Of a DNA stretch of 64,000 nt, positions 12,262 through 21,857 are shown in pieces (the first letter of the stretch is position 1; each line of letters begins with the position of its first letter). Source of the DNA: UBA3537 sp965658025 (GTDB taxonomy: Bacteria > Bacteroidota > Bacteroidia > Flavobacteriales > Flavobacteriaceae); assembly GCA_965658025.1 (NCBI GenBank), contig CBFHQL010000001.1, positions 1-64,000 of the forward strand. Direction: 5' to 3'. A program made the position numbers and the translations under genes. Below the pieces are notes generated by a model. That model saw nothing but the letters and a program-made list of their open reading frames with translations, was not told where the DNA came from and ran no database searches.

Positions 12262-15011
12262 ACTTCTTTTTCTGTAAATTCAATATTTGGGTTGAACAAC
12301 TCACTCAGCAATGCCGCCAATTGTGTCTTATACGATTCTAAAATTTCTTCTGAAATTTCTTGCTGCTTTGAAGCACCGTTGCCTGGTTTATCTTTTTTGG
12401 TGAATTTTATAACTCCAGATTTAAAATTCTTAAATGAAAAAATCCCTGCTACCGTTGGGCCATCAAAAGGATGAGTTTGATTTAAAATATAAGCATACAT
12501 CAATAGCTGAAAGCTTTTGTTGTGTTTTTTATAATCTTGGACAATAGGTGTCCAATCAACTAGGTTTAAGTCTGTTTGCAAAACTTTTGACGTCTTGTAG
12601 TCAATAATTCTACGAACACCGTTGCATACGTCTATACGGTCTACATTGCCTTTGAGCTTGATAGGGAAATCAAAGTCTGGATGGTCAAACTCTAAGACCA
12701 CGGATTCTTCGACAGCCAAAAGCTGAACTACATTCCCCTGTTTAAGAAATTGAATCTCTGTATCTAAAAAATTATAAATATAACGCTTCGCAATTTCAAA
12801 ACTAATAAGGTTTTTGCCTTGTGTAATATCGCCTTTCTTAAAAAGCTTTTTAAAAAAATGCTCTACTGTTTCTGGAACTTTATCTTTTAGTTGCTCTAAT
12901 TTTGAAACTTCTAATGCTTTTCCAACAAAGGGTTCATAAAATGCTTCCAAAGTATAATGGACTACACTACCAAAAGTGTTGGCTTCTATAGTCTCTTCCA
13001 AATCATTGGGTTGTTTTAACCCCAATACTTTGTAATTATAAAAATCAATAGGGTTTCGAATGTATTGCCCCAAGGAAGACGGCGAAAATCCTTCTTTAGC
13101 AATAGATTTAAGCGCGTCTAAAAGATCGGGCGTTTTGGATATTTTTGCAAGTGATGCCTTTTGAATTGAAATTTTGGGCGCAACCATTTTGTGTTTCAAC
13201 TGATGGCGATTTTCCAATTGCATTTGAGCAATAAAGCGACTGGGCTCCCCCCCATTTAAAACATCAGGTTCGGTATTGTAAACCAGATAAACATTGTGTG
13301 CGCGTTGCAACAATCTATAGAAATGGTAGGTGTATACAGCATCCTTTTCTTTGTATGTAGGCAATCCATTTTCTAGCTTGACGTCAAATGGAATAAATGA
13401 ATTTTGAGTTTTGCCTGCAGGTAAAATGCCTTCGTTGACAGAAACCAAAATAACAGTTTCAAAATCTAAAACACGAGATTCTAACATCCCCATAATTTGA
13501 AGCCCTTTGAGTGGTTCTCCTTTAAAATCTAATGTTTCTTTGCTTAACAATTCGATGTACAAACTATGTAAAATTTTGATAGAATTGATGTAGGCATAAG
13601 ATTGATTTAAATGCTCCACTTGGTTGAACAACTCTAGAAATCTCAGAAGATACTCCATAATCAAAATAGTGTTCCCTTTTTGAGCATCATAAGCCATTTT
13701 CAACTCAAAAATTAATGTTTTGATTTGTTTCAGCGCTTTTGTGGGCTGATTACTCCATGGTTCAAATACTAGTGTAAATCTTGATTTTAAAACTGGTGCA
13801 AGTGTTGTCAATTGGTCTAAAGTAAGTGCGGTACGGTTTTGGTCTTTAATTGTTTTGAAAGCAGTGTTGAGAACCGTTGAATGCCCATTGAATAAAGGCG
13901 CTACAAAAGGGTGAGTCAAAAGCGCTACAACGTCTTTGTAGTAAAACGAATGACTTGAAGCCATTTGAAGCTGAAACCATTGTTCAATAAACGAAGCAAA
14001 TGGGATTTGACGCAAGGGTAAGCCCATCGTAATATTGATGTTTTCTATTGCTTTGGGAATAGCGTTTAAAATTGGTAATAACAGCGATTCATCGCCCAAT
14101 ACAAGTGCTGTATTTTCTAACCCCTTGGTGTGGTGCAAATCATCCAAAAGCTCTCCAATGTATTTGACTTGACTAATGTTTTTTGGCGCTCCAATAATAT
14201 TGATATTTTTCTCATATTGATATTGCTTTGTTGCCCAATTGAATGCATGCGCTTTAAAATAAGGCCAGTCTTTTTTGTACTGACGCATAAAATGACCCGC
14301 GTCGTGAAAATTTGCATCCAAAAAACTTTGGTCAATATCCCAAAAAATTTGTGCTTGATTTTGCTGTAAAAGTTCCTGAACTATCGTAGATTCAGAAGAA
14401 TTGAGCGCATTGAACCCTAAAAATATATGCTCCCCTCGAACGGTATTTTGAGTGTAATCCTCTAAATTTTGTACAGCAGTTCTATACATCAATCCTTGGT
14501 AACCGACCCCTTTATTTAAAAGCTGATTGACTAAAGATGTATAGTAGTGTTTAATCTGTTGCCAAAAATACAAATACCCTTTAACCATTTTGGTAGGGTT
14601 TGGATCTAAAGACCAATGGTTTATTTTTTGAACAGCACCGAGGTAGTCAAATATTTTGGAAGGAGGGACTAAATACCGATCAATTTCATTGAAATCTTGT
14701 AGAACAATAGGTGCCCATTTTGAAAATTGATCAAAAGACTCTAATTTATCCTTTGGTGTAAGGGCTTTATAAACATCATAAAATTCGAAAAGCAGCTCTA
14801 TAGAACTTACTTTTTTTAGTTGAGACAACTCTTCTATAAAAGATTCTATAGAACAAATTTCTGGTAAAAAACTGGCTTGAGTAAAGTGTTTTGAAAGTTC
14901 CTGCTTCAAAAATAATCCTGCACGCTTATTAGGAAGCACAAAGGTAAGCTCAGAAAAGTCTTTTTTTTGATTTTTTAGTTCTAGTAATACCTCTGCGATA
15001 AAGCTTGTCAT
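12258..15011 (-). CDS. PD-(D/E)XK nuclease, AddB-like
   Basis: A 917-residue protein. The N-terminal part has a helicase-like fold (FVLPNKRAGLFLKQEL near 25-40) but lacks a good Walker A, as usual for AddB. The C-terminal third carries an inactive-helicase to nuclease layout with GNVDRIDVCNG and IIDYKTSK near residue 800, the PD-(D/E)XK metal site. The partner is the UvrD-type helicase-nuclease at 17833-20967. Together they would process double-strand DNA ends for recombination. The two genes are separated by ompA and kbl, whereas addA and addB are often adjacent. It heads an operon with the alpha/beta hydrolase. Confidence 0.8.
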   Translation of the reverse strand: MTSFIAEVLLELKNQKKDFSELTFVLPNKRAGLFLKQELSKHFTQASFLPEICSIESFIEELSQLKKVSSIELLFEFYDVYKALTPKDKLESFDQFSKWAPIVLQDFNEIDRYLVPPSKIFDYLGAVQKINHWSLDPNPTKMVKGYLYFWQQIKHYYTSLVNQLLNKGVGYQGLMYRTAVQNLEDYTQNTVRGEHIFLGFNALNSSESTIVQELLQQNQAQIFWDIDQSFLDANFHDAGHFMRQYKKDWPYFKAHAFNWATKQYQYEKNINIIGAPKNISQVKYIGELLDDLHHTKGLENTALVLGDESLLLPILNAIPKAIENINITMGLPLRQIPFASFIEQWFQLQMASSHSFYYKDVVALLTHPFVAPLFNGHSTVLNTAFKTIKDQNRTALTLDQLTTLAPVLKSRFTLVFEPWSNQPTKALKQIKTLIFELKMAYDAQKGNTILIMEYLLRFLELFNQVEHLNQSYAYINSIKILHSLYIELLSKETLDFKGEPLKGLQIMGMLESRVLDFETVILVSVNEGILPAGKTQNSFIPFDVKLENGLPTYKEKDAVYTYHFYRLLQRAHNVYLVYNTEPDVLNGGEPSRFIAQMQLENRHQLKHKMVAPKISIQKASLAKISKTPDLLDALKSIAKEGFSPSSLGQYIRNPIDFYNYKVLGLKQPNDLEETIEANTFGSVVHYTLEAFYEPFVGKALEVSKLEQLKDKVPETVEHFFKKLFKKGDITQGKNLISFEIAKRYIYNFLDTEIQFLKQGNVVQLLAVEESVVLEFDHPDFDFPIKLKGNVDRIDVCNGVRRIIDYKTSKVLQTDLNLVDWTPIVQDYKKHNKSFQLLMYAYILNQTHPFDGPTVAGIFSFKNFKSGVIKFTKKDKPGNGASKQQEISEEILESYKTQLAALLSELFNPNIEFTEKEV

Positions 15012-15021
15012 ACCCTAAAAA

Positions 15022-15053
15022 TAAAAAACGCCTCGCAAATGCGAAGCGTTTTT
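15022..15053. terminator. Rho-independent terminator after the ompA-like gene
   Basis: AAAAACGC-C-TCGC and GCGA-A-AGCGTTTTT form a stem with one mismatch around the loop AAAT. It lies between the ompA-like gene and the addB-like gene, both on the minus strand. Confidence 0.75.
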
Positions 15054-15078
15054 AAATTTATTTTTGAGTGTTGAGCGA

Positions 15079-16506
15079 TTAATTCGCAAGTTTCACTTCA
15101 ACGCGTCTGTTGGTTGCTCTACCTTCTGCTGTATCATTAGAAGCAATTGGTGAAGTTTCGCCAAACCCTACAGAGGATAATCTTGAAGCGTCTACTCCGT
15201 TTGAAGTCAAAAAGTCAACAACTTTTGCTGCTCTTTCTTCTGAAAGTTTCTGGTTGAATTTGTCTGAAGCAGTACTGTCTGTATGTCCTTCAACAACAAA
15301 TTTTGCTTTAGGGTATTCTTTAAGAATTGCAACAATCGCTTGTAACGTTTCGTTAGCGGCATCTTCGATGTCGGCCTTACCTGATGAAAAGTTGATTGTT
15401 CTAGCATAACTAGTCAATTGAGCTTGAACATCTGCATTTGGTGCTTCTGGACAACCATTATTTGCAACTGTACCTGCTTCATTTGGACATTCATCGTCTT
15501 TGTCTAATACTGAATCTCCATCTGTGTCTGGCCATGGGCATCCACCGTTTGCTGCATCACCAGCTTCATTTGGACAATTGTCTTGTGCGTTGGCAACACC
15601 ATCGTTATCAGCATCTGGGCAGCCGTTTAATGCTGCTACTCCTGCTTCATTTGGACAGTTGTCTTTGTCGTCAGAAACGCCGTCTCCATCTGTATCTGCG
15701 CATCCATTAAATTCTGCTAAACCTGCAACTTCTGGGCAAGTGTCTTCAGAATCTTGGATACCATCTCCATCTGTATCAGGACATCCGTTAAACTCTTCTA
15801 AACCAGGTACTTCTGGACAAGCGTCTTTTTTGTCATAAACACCATCTCCGTCTGTATCTTTCCCGCCAAAATTGATAGAAAGACCAACATTGTGTTGAAA
15901 ATGAGGTGTAAGGTAGTCTTGGAAAGAATGCTTGTATGTAGACTGGTAAGTCAAGCCAAAGTTGTCAGTGAACCAGTAAGAAAGTCCAACAGTTCCATTT
16001 ACTGTTCCAGCACCAATAAGTGCATTTGAAGAACTCCCGGCATTATTGGAGTTAAAAGCCCCTTCTTCAATCCAAGTGTAACCACCACCTAAACCTAAGT
16101 AAGGTTCAAAACTTCCAAAATTTAAAAGGCCTTTTAATGAATATTTTACCGTTCCATCAAGTGCGAAGTATTTCAATTCATTAACAGAAACAGTTTCATT
16201 TGTTGCATAATCAGATCCCCATTTTTCGATAACGTTGAAAGATCCTGAAACGCCGAATGAGAAATTGTCTGTAAGGTACTTTGAAACAGAGATTGTTGAG
16301 AGTGAAGGAACAAGATTCCAATGTCCAGTTACATTATAAAACTCATCAAAAAAATCGCCTTGTGGAGAAACTTCTCCAATTGGGTATACGTCAACAGCAT
16401 TTACACCAATAGATATCTGCCAAGGGTTGTTATCGTCTTGTGCGTTTACGTTAGCAGCAAACATTAGTAGTGCAAAAGTTAGCGCTAAACCTTTTAAATT
16501 TTTCAT
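15079..16506 (-). CDS. OmpA family outer-membrane protein with thrombospondin type 3 repeats
   Basis: A 475-residue protein: signal peptide ending ANVNAQ; an N-terminal beta-barrel domain (about 25-215; alternating hydrophobic strands such as NFSFGVSGSFNV); five or more calcium-binding TSP3 repeats of the DTDGDGVxDxxDxCP type (about 218-350); and a C-terminal OmpA peptidoglycan-binding domain (about 365-475; VEGHTDSTASDKFN, ATNRRVEV). It anchors the outer membrane to the cell wall and is typical of abundant porin-like proteins in Bacteroidota. It is monocistronic, with the best promoter of the window (TTG-N19-TATTTTTG) and a strong terminator, which suggests high expression. Confidence 0.9.
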   Translation of the reverse strand: MKNLKGLALTFALLMFAANVNAQDDNNPWQISIGVNAVDVYPIGEVSPQGDFFDEFYNVTGHWNLVPSLSTISVSKYLTDNFSFGVSGSFNVIEKWGSDYATNETVSVNELKYFALDGTVKYSLKGLLNFGSFEPYLGLGGGYTWIEEGAFNSNNAGSSSNALIGAGTVNGTVGLSYWFTDNFGLTYQSTYKHSFQDYLTPHFQHNVGLSINFGGKDTDGDGVYDKKDACPEVPGLEEFNGCPDTDGDGIQDSEDTCPEVAGLAEFNGCADTDGDGVSDDKDNCPNEAGVAALNGCPDADNDGVANAQDNCPNEAGDAANGGCPWPDTDGDSVLDKDDECPNEAGTVANNGCPEAPNADVQAQLTSYARTINFSSGKADIEDAANETLQAIVAILKEYPKAKFVVEGHTDSTASDKFNQKLSEERAAKVVDFLTSNGVDASRLSSVGFGETSPIASNDTAEGRATNRRVEVKLAN

Positions 16507-16540
16507 AATTATTTTTATTTTTTAGAAGTTAAATTCATTG

Positions 16541-16570
16541 CAAAAATAATACGTTATATTCACTAAACAA
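16541..16570 (-). promoter_or_regulatory. Promoter of the ompA-like gene
   Basis: On the minus strand, TTG (16570-16568), a 19-bp spacer and TATTTTTG (16548-16541) match the Bacteroidota -33/-7 consensus. A leader of about 28 bases precedes the ATG at 16506. Confidence 0.75.
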
Positions 16571-16623
16571 ATATAATAGCCATAAATTACAATTTTTATT
16601 AAAAAAAACTCATAATCAGTTGG

Positions 16624-17820
16624 TTAGGAGATTATATTTAGGGACTTACCAACCCGTTTAAATGCAGATATTGCCAGGTCTAAATGCTGTTTTTCATGCG
16701 CTGCGGAGAGTTGCACCCGTATTCTTGCTTTATCTCTAGGAACTACAGGGAAGAAAAAACCTATAACATAAATTCTTTCTTTTAAGAGTAAATTTGCCAT
16801 CTTTTGTGCCAATTTTGCATCATAAAGCATCACTGGAACTATGGCAGAATCGCCGTCCACAATATCAAAACCAAGAGCTTTAAGTCCTTCTTTGAAGTAA
16901 TTTGTGTTTTCTTCCAACCGATCTCGTAATGTTGTATCTTTTGACAATAAATCAAAGACTTTAATTGATGCCCCAACCAAAGCAGGTGCCAGTGAATTTG
17001 AAAAAAGATAAGGTCTTGACCGCTGACGTAACATCGAAATAATCTCTTTTTTCCCAGTTGTATAGCCCCCCATTCCGCCGCCAAGGGCCTTGCCTAATGT
17101 TCCTGTAATAATATCTATTCGCCCCAAAACATTTTTCTCCTCAAGTGTGCCAATTCCTGTCTTCCCAATAAATCCTGTCGCATGGCATTCATCAATCATG
17201 ACTAAAGCATCGTATTGCTCTGCCAAATCACAAATACGGTCTAAAGGCGCTACCAGACCATCCATAGAAAACACACCATCAGTCACAATGATTTTAAAAC
17301 GTGCGCCACTTTCATTTGCCGATTTTAATTGAACTTCTAAATCTGCCATATCATTATTTTTGTAACGAAAACGCTTGGCTTTACACAAACGCACTCCGTC
17401 AATAATGGAAGCATGATTTAAACTGTCCGAAATAATGGCGTCTTGATCCGTAAGCAAGGGTTCAAATACACCGCCATTGGCATCAAAAGCTGCCGCATAA
17501 AGTATCGTGTCTTCTGTTTGATAAAAGTCCGCTATTTTTTGTTCCAATTTTTTATGAATGTCTTGAGTACCGCAAATAAAACGAACAGAAGCCATGCCAA
17601 ACCCATGCGTATCCATAGTGTCCTTTGCTGCTTGAATAACCTCTGGATGATTGGCTAAACCCAAATAATTGTTGGCGCAAAAGTTTAAAACCGTCTCCCC
17701 TGTATCTAGAGTGATTTCCGCGCCTTGTGCCGATACAATTATACGCTCCTCTTTATACAAACCTTGCGCTTTTATGGCGTCAAGTTCTTGCTCTAAATGT
17801 TGTTTTATAGAAGTATACAT
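16624..17820 (-). CDS. kbl: Glycine C-acetyltransferase (2-amino-3-ketobutyrate CoA ligase)
   Basis: A 398-residue, full-length, PLP-dependent enzyme of the alpha-oxoamine synthase family. PLP lysine Lys244 lies in TLGKALGGGMGGYTTG; other motifs are NNYLGL, HASIIDG and DECHATGFIGKTGIG, the last typical of Kbl. It splits 2-amino-3-oxobutyrate with CoA into glycine and acetyl-CoA in threonine breakdown. No threonine dehydrogenase gene is nearby. It follows the addA-like gene by 12 bp on the same strand and is probably read from it. Confidence 0.9.
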   Translation of the reverse strand: MYTSIKQHLEQELDAIKAQGLYKEERIIVSAQGAEITLDTGETVLNFCANNYLGLANHPEVIQAAKDTMDTHGFGMASVRFICGTQDIHKKLEQKIADFYQTEDTILYAAAFDANGGVFEPLLTDQDAIISDSLNHASIIDGVRLCKAKRFRYKNNDMADLEVQLKSANESGARFKIIVTDGVFSMDGLVAPLDRICDLAEQYDALVMIDECHATGFIGKTGIGTLEEKNVLGRIDIITGTLGKALGGGMGGYTTGKKEIISMLRQRSRPYLFSNSLAPALVGASIKVFDLLSKDTTLRDRLEENTNYFKEGLKALGFDIVDGDSAIVPVMLYDAKLAQKMANLLLKERIYVIGFFFPVVPRDKARIRVQLSAAHEKQHLDLAISAFKRVGKSLNIIS

Positions 17821-17832
17821 GAAAAAATAGTT

Positions 17833-20800
17833 TTATGTGTATGTTTTTATGGTGAGCTCTGGATGAATATATACCAGTATTTTTTTGTCTACTTTGTAAC
17901 CCATTTGATGTACAACGGAAGCATAATTTTCCAACTGTTGTTGATGCTTTTCTCGAAACACCCCTGTTTTGTAATCTATAATAATTGCACCATCGTTAGG
18001 AGTAATAATCAGCCGATCTGGAATGATAATTTGACCTGTAGTGGTCATTATTTCACGCTCATTATAAACCTCAACGTCTGAACTGAAATAGGGCTGAAGT
18101 TGGGGGTGAAAAACAATAGATTCTAAAATTTGATAAAGTAATGCGCTTTGATCTTCCGCAATGAGCCCTTGTTCTAAGAAGTTGTTAATTGTAATTTGAA
18201 CATCTGATGAAAGATATACTTTTGACAATAGAAGATGAATTAAATTCCCTTTTTCTATGGCGTCTTTCTGAGCACTATCCCAAAAATAATTGGCTTTTGT
18301 CGCCATAGAAACATTCAATTGATTTTTGGGTGTCGAAACAAATTTGCTTTGAAGTTTCATTGGAAATTTTGAATTGTCTTCTGGCGTTATTTTCTCAAGT
18401 GAACCAAAAGTATAATGAAAAACACCTGACTCCCATTTGCCTTCAGACTTAAGAAATCCAATAAGAAGATCAGAGTATGTTTTTAAATCTTCTGAGGATT
18501 TTGAAGCTCCCGCAGCATTGCCAATAATGTAAAGTTGTTCTGCGGCTCGAGTTAGCACAACATAAAGCAGATTAATATTGTCTAACTCCAGTATAGATTG
18601 ATGCGCTTTGTACCTGGCTTTGCCCTCAGGTCCAAACTGCTCAAAATCTTTATTATAATTCATTAAGAAAAAAGGGAAGTCCTTATGCAAATGTGCTGTC
18701 GGCATCCACTCCTTCGGTTCTATTTCTTTGTATATGTTTAATTCTGCAAAAGGAAAAATAACCACAGGAAATTCAAGTCCTTTCGATTTATGTACGGTCA
18801 TAATCTGAACAGCATCCAAGCCTTTTGGAGAAACAATACTGAGTTTTTCTTTGTTTTGTTCAAAATAATTCAAAAATTGGGGGATGCTCGCTGAATGTTT
18901 TTGTGAAAATTCAAACACTTCCTCTAAGAAAAACTGAACATGTGCATTGCTGTTTTGAACCAAATCAAATGTCGCTATAATGTATTCCGCCAATTCATAG
19001 ACCGATAATTGAATAGCGCTTATGGGATCAAAATTAATTCCTAATTGGTCCATCGCTGCAAAAAAAGATATAACATCCAATTGAAGGTGATTTAATCGAA
19101 ACTGATGCCCTTCTGTAATATTATGGCGGTCTACTAAATAATTTACAACATTCAATTTTGCCGCCGTATTTTCATTGTCTTGTAAATACAAGAAAACATT
19201 GATGATGAGCTGGACTTCTTTGGATTCTGAAATCAATAATGTTTCATTTGAAATGATGTCGAGCCCTTTTGAGATCAGATAGTTTGCAACAGCGACACCT
19301 TCTTTTCGTTTTCGTACCAAAACACAAATATCTTTGTAGGCCGCATCTTCATTTGACGCCATGTACTGCTCAATAGTTGTATGGACTTCTTTGGCGTAGA
19401 GCGCATCTTTATCATCTCCTTTTTCAAAATCTAAAAAAGAAAGATGAACATAGCCCTCTTTGGAGTTGTGAATGTCCTGAACCGCTGATTCATAAAGAGA
19501 TTTGTGCACAGGATTAGAAAAAATAGTGCTTGAGCAATACTTAAAAAAATCGTTGTTAAATTTTACAACTTCTTGGCAACTTCGATAATTTTTTGGCAAA
19601 CTCAAAACACTTGCTTTAAGAGGTAAACTATGCTTATTGTTTATAAGACTTATAAATTGCTCAGGGTTTCCACCTCGCCAACGGTAGATAGACTGTTTTG
19701 CGTCGCCCACCAACAAAACACTGCCCTTTTCGGAAGATAGTGCATTGGTCACCAATGGTTCTAGATTGGCCCACTGTAGTTCCGAAGTGTCTTGAAATTC
19801 ATCAATAAAATAATGATTGAATTTTTCCCCAATACGTTCATATATAAATGGTGCTGGCTGAGTTTTAATTTCTTTACCAATAATGGTGTTGAACTCAGAA
19901 ATCAATAAAATGTTCTGTGCTTGTTTTATGGTATTGATCTCCTTTTGAACGAGCGTTAAAACAGAAAGTGGTGTCAGATTTTTTTTAATATTCTGAAGGT
20001 AGCGTAAGCGATAAACCGCTTGTTTTGTGCTAATAAACGCCGCCACTAAATCTGGACGTAAAGCATCTATTTTTTGAGCTATTGAACCCGAAGTCGTTTT
20101 GGTGTAAAATGGCGTTGATTCAATGTTATTTTGCCAAACTGAATCAAATTTTAAATTATATTTTTTTTCTGCCAATGCAGAAAAGTGTTTAGGTAAAAGG
20201 CTTTTAAAAAAATCTTTGGAGCTCAGCCCACGAGAAGCAATAAGCTCTAAAACTTGAGTAGCGGCAGCAGAGGTCTCTTGCTCCAAAGCATTGTACTCTT
20301 TTATTAATTTAGTTTTAAAATCATCAAATGCGGCTAATTTTTGGCTAGACAACAACTTTAAATATGGCAAGGAGGTTTCTTGTGTCAACAATTTTGCCGA
20401 TTTATATAAATCTAATGCTATGTCCCAACTTTTGTCATCGTCAGATTTGGATAGAGCATAGGTGACTAGCGTTTTCGTAAGCGCTTTGTCCTTGCCTATT
20501 TTTGAAATCATTTGATCTACGGCCTTGCGCAATAAAGTGTCTGTATCTAATTCAACCTCAAAATTTACAGGAAGCTTAAGGTCGTGTGCAAATGTTCTGA
20601 TTAGGCGTTGGTTAAATTTATCAATTGTAGACACATCAAATCCGCCATAATTATGGAGAATTTTCTGGATTAATTGTTTGGCTTTTTGATGAACTGTTAA
20701 AGGGGTTAAGCACAGATCTTTCACTAAATCAGAAAATAAATCGTCGTTTTGGGTGAGAATTTTTGGAGATGAAAAGCGCAGCAACGCAGCAACAATACGG

Positions 20801-20967
20801 CTTTTCATTTCATCTACAGCTTTGTTTGTAAATGTGATAGCAAGCACATGACGGTGAGGTAAATAGGCCTCTGAAGTCAATACAATTTTTAAATAATCCT
20901 TGACCAAAGTATAGGTTTTACCACTTCCAGCAGATGCGTTGTATATCTTGAATGTTGAACCGTTCAC
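17833..20967 (-). CDS. UvrD/Rep-type helicase-nuclease, AddA/RecB-like
   Basis: A 1044-residue superfamily 1 helicase. Motifs in order: Walker A ASAGSGKT (11-18), HRHVLAITFTNKAVDEM (motif Ia), DEFQDTSELQW (motif II), LLVGDAKQSIYRWRGG (motif III), and VQIMTVHKSKGLEFPVV (motif V). A C-terminal PD-(D/E)XK nuclease has GAIIIDYKTG near 1000. It is the ATP-driven motor and nuclease partner of the addB-like protein for repair of double-strand breaks. The 3' neighbour kbl is only 12 bp away. Confidence 0.88.
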   Translation of the reverse strand: MNGSTFKIYNASAGSGKTYTLVKDYLKIVLTSEAYLPHRHVLAITFTNKAVDEMKSRIVAALLRFSSPKILTQNDDLFSDLVKDLCLTPLTVHQKAKQLIQKILHNYGGFDVSTIDKFNQRLIRTFAHDLKLPVNFEVELDTDTLLRKAVDQMISKIGKDKALTKTLVTYALSKSDDDKSWDIALDLYKSAKLLTQETSLPYLKLLSSQKLAAFDDFKTKLIKEYNALEQETSAAATQVLELIASRGLSSKDFFKSLLPKHFSALAEKKYNLKFDSVWQNNIESTPFYTKTTSGSIAQKIDALRPDLVAAFISTKQAVYRLRYLQNIKKNLTPLSVLTLVQKEINTIKQAQNILLISEFNTIIGKEIKTQPAPFIYERIGEKFNHYFIDEFQDTSELQWANLEPLVTNALSSEKGSVLLVGDAKQSIYRWRGGNPEQFISLINNKHSLPLKASVLSLPKNYRSCQEVVKFNNDFFKYCSSTIFSNPVHKSLYESAVQDIHNSKEGYVHLSFLDFEKGDDKDALYAKEVHTTIEQYMASNEDAAYKDICVLVRKRKEGVAVANYLISKGLDIISNETLLISESKEVQLIINVFLYLQDNENTAAKLNVVNYLVDRHNITEGHQFRLNHLQLDVISFFAAMDQLGINFDPISAIQLSVYELAEYIIATFDLVQNSNAHVQFFLEEVFEFSQKHSASIPQFLNYFEQNKEKLSIVSPKGLDAVQIMTVHKSKGLEFPVVIFPFAELNIYKEIEPKEWMPTAHLHKDFPFFLMNYNKDFEQFGPEGKARYKAHQSILELDNINLLYVVLTRAAEQLYIIGNAAGASKSSEDLKTYSDLLIGFLKSEGKWESGVFHYTFGSLEKITPEDNSKFPMKLQSKFVSTPKNQLNVSMATKANYFWDSAQKDAIEKGNLIHLLLSKVYLSSDVQITINNFLEQGLIAEDQSALLYQILESIVFHPQLQPYFSSDVEVYNEREIMTTTGQIIIPDRLIITPNDGAIIIDYKTGVFREKHQQQLENYASVVHQMGYKVDKKILVYIHPELTIKTYT

Positions 20968-21009
20968 TAAATAAAATTTATAGCAAAATAAACAATCTAA
21001 ATAACATAC

Positions 21010-21042
21010 TTGATTTAATTTGTGTGGAAAATCGTAAATTTG
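21010..21042 (+). promoter_or_regulatory. Promoter of the superoxide dismutase gene
   Basis: TAAATTTG (21035-21042) is a perfect -7 box; TTG at 21010-21012 is 22 bp upstream. The ATG is at 21076. Confidence 0.6.
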
Positions 21043-21075
21043 ACCTAAAGTATTTAACCCTTAAAAAATTATTAT

Positions 21076-21684
21076 ATGGCTTTTGAATTACCGAAATTAG
21101 ACTATGCTTACGATGCATTAGAACCAAACATTGATGCTAGAACAATGGAAATACACCATTCCAAGCACCACAATGGATACACTACAAAATTAAATGCTGC
21201 AATTGCTGGAACAGCTCTAGAAAACGAAAATATAGAGTCTATTCTGACATCTTTGGATATGAGCAATAGCGCTGTTAGAAATAATGGTGGAGGATTTTAT
21301 AACCACAGCTTATTTTGGGACGTAATGAGCCCTGTAGACAAAGGAGAGCTCTCTGGAGAATTAAAGGACGCCATTATGGATGCCTATGGATCTTTTGAAG
21401 ATTTTAAAACTGCTTTTTCTAAAGCGGCGGCAACACAATTTGGTTCAGGATGGGCTTGGTTGTGTGTTCACAAAGGAGGCAAAGTAGAAGTTTGCTCTAC
21501 TCCAAATCAAGACAATCCGCTCATGCCTGGCGTTTCATGTGGAGGTACCCCAATTTTAGGAATTGACGTTTGGGAACATGCCTACTATTTAAACTACCAA
21601 AATAGACGTCCAGATTATATCAATGCGTTTTTCAATGTGATCAATTGGAATGAAGTAGCGAAACGATTTGCGGCTGCTAAGTAA
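21076..21684 (+). CDS. sodA: Superoxide dismutase, Mn/Fe family (Mn-like)
   Basis: A 202-residue cytosolic enzyme. Metal ligands are His27 (MEIHHSKHH), His77 (NHSLFW), Asp164 and His168 (DVWEHAYY). The outer-sphere Gln is Gln145 in NQDNPLM and the 69-like site is Gly (NNGGGFYNHS), the arrangement of Mn-type enzymes, though cambialistic activity is possible. It converts superoxide to oxygen and peroxide. It is monocistronic, with a clear promoter and terminator. Confidence 0.93.
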   Translation: MAFELPKLDYAYDALEPNIDARTMEIHHSKHHNGYTTKLNAAIAGTALENENIESILTSLDMSNSAVRNNGGGFYNHSLFWDVMSPVDKGELSGELKDAIMDAYGSFEDFKTAFSKAAATQFGSGWAWLCVHKGGKVEVCSTPNQDNPLMPGVSCGGTPILGIDVWEHAYYLNYQNRRPDYINAFFNVINWNEVAKRFAAAK

Positions 21685-21707
21685 GAAGAAATAAACATAG
21701 TAAAAAT

Positions 21708-21737
21708 AAAAAAGGTGAACAGATGTTCACCTTTTTT
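21708..21737. terminator. Terminator after sodA
   Basis: AAAAAAGGTGAAC and GTTCACCTTTTTT form a perfect 13-bp stem around the loop AGAT, with T-runs in both directions. Confidence 0.9.
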
Positions 21738-21857
21738 GCCCCAAATCTACCATGAACTTAACCTACTTATGTTATGGTGATTCAAATATATACTTTAATT
21801 AAATAGCAGTACTATTTTTTAGATGAAATGCATTTTTTTTAGACGAAATGCACTTTC

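Noticed and set aside
15438..15838. Leu/His-rich and Ser/Pro-rich frames opposite the ompA-like gene
   Set aside because: They mirror the TSP3 calcium-binding repeats on the coding strand and show no independent start or family.
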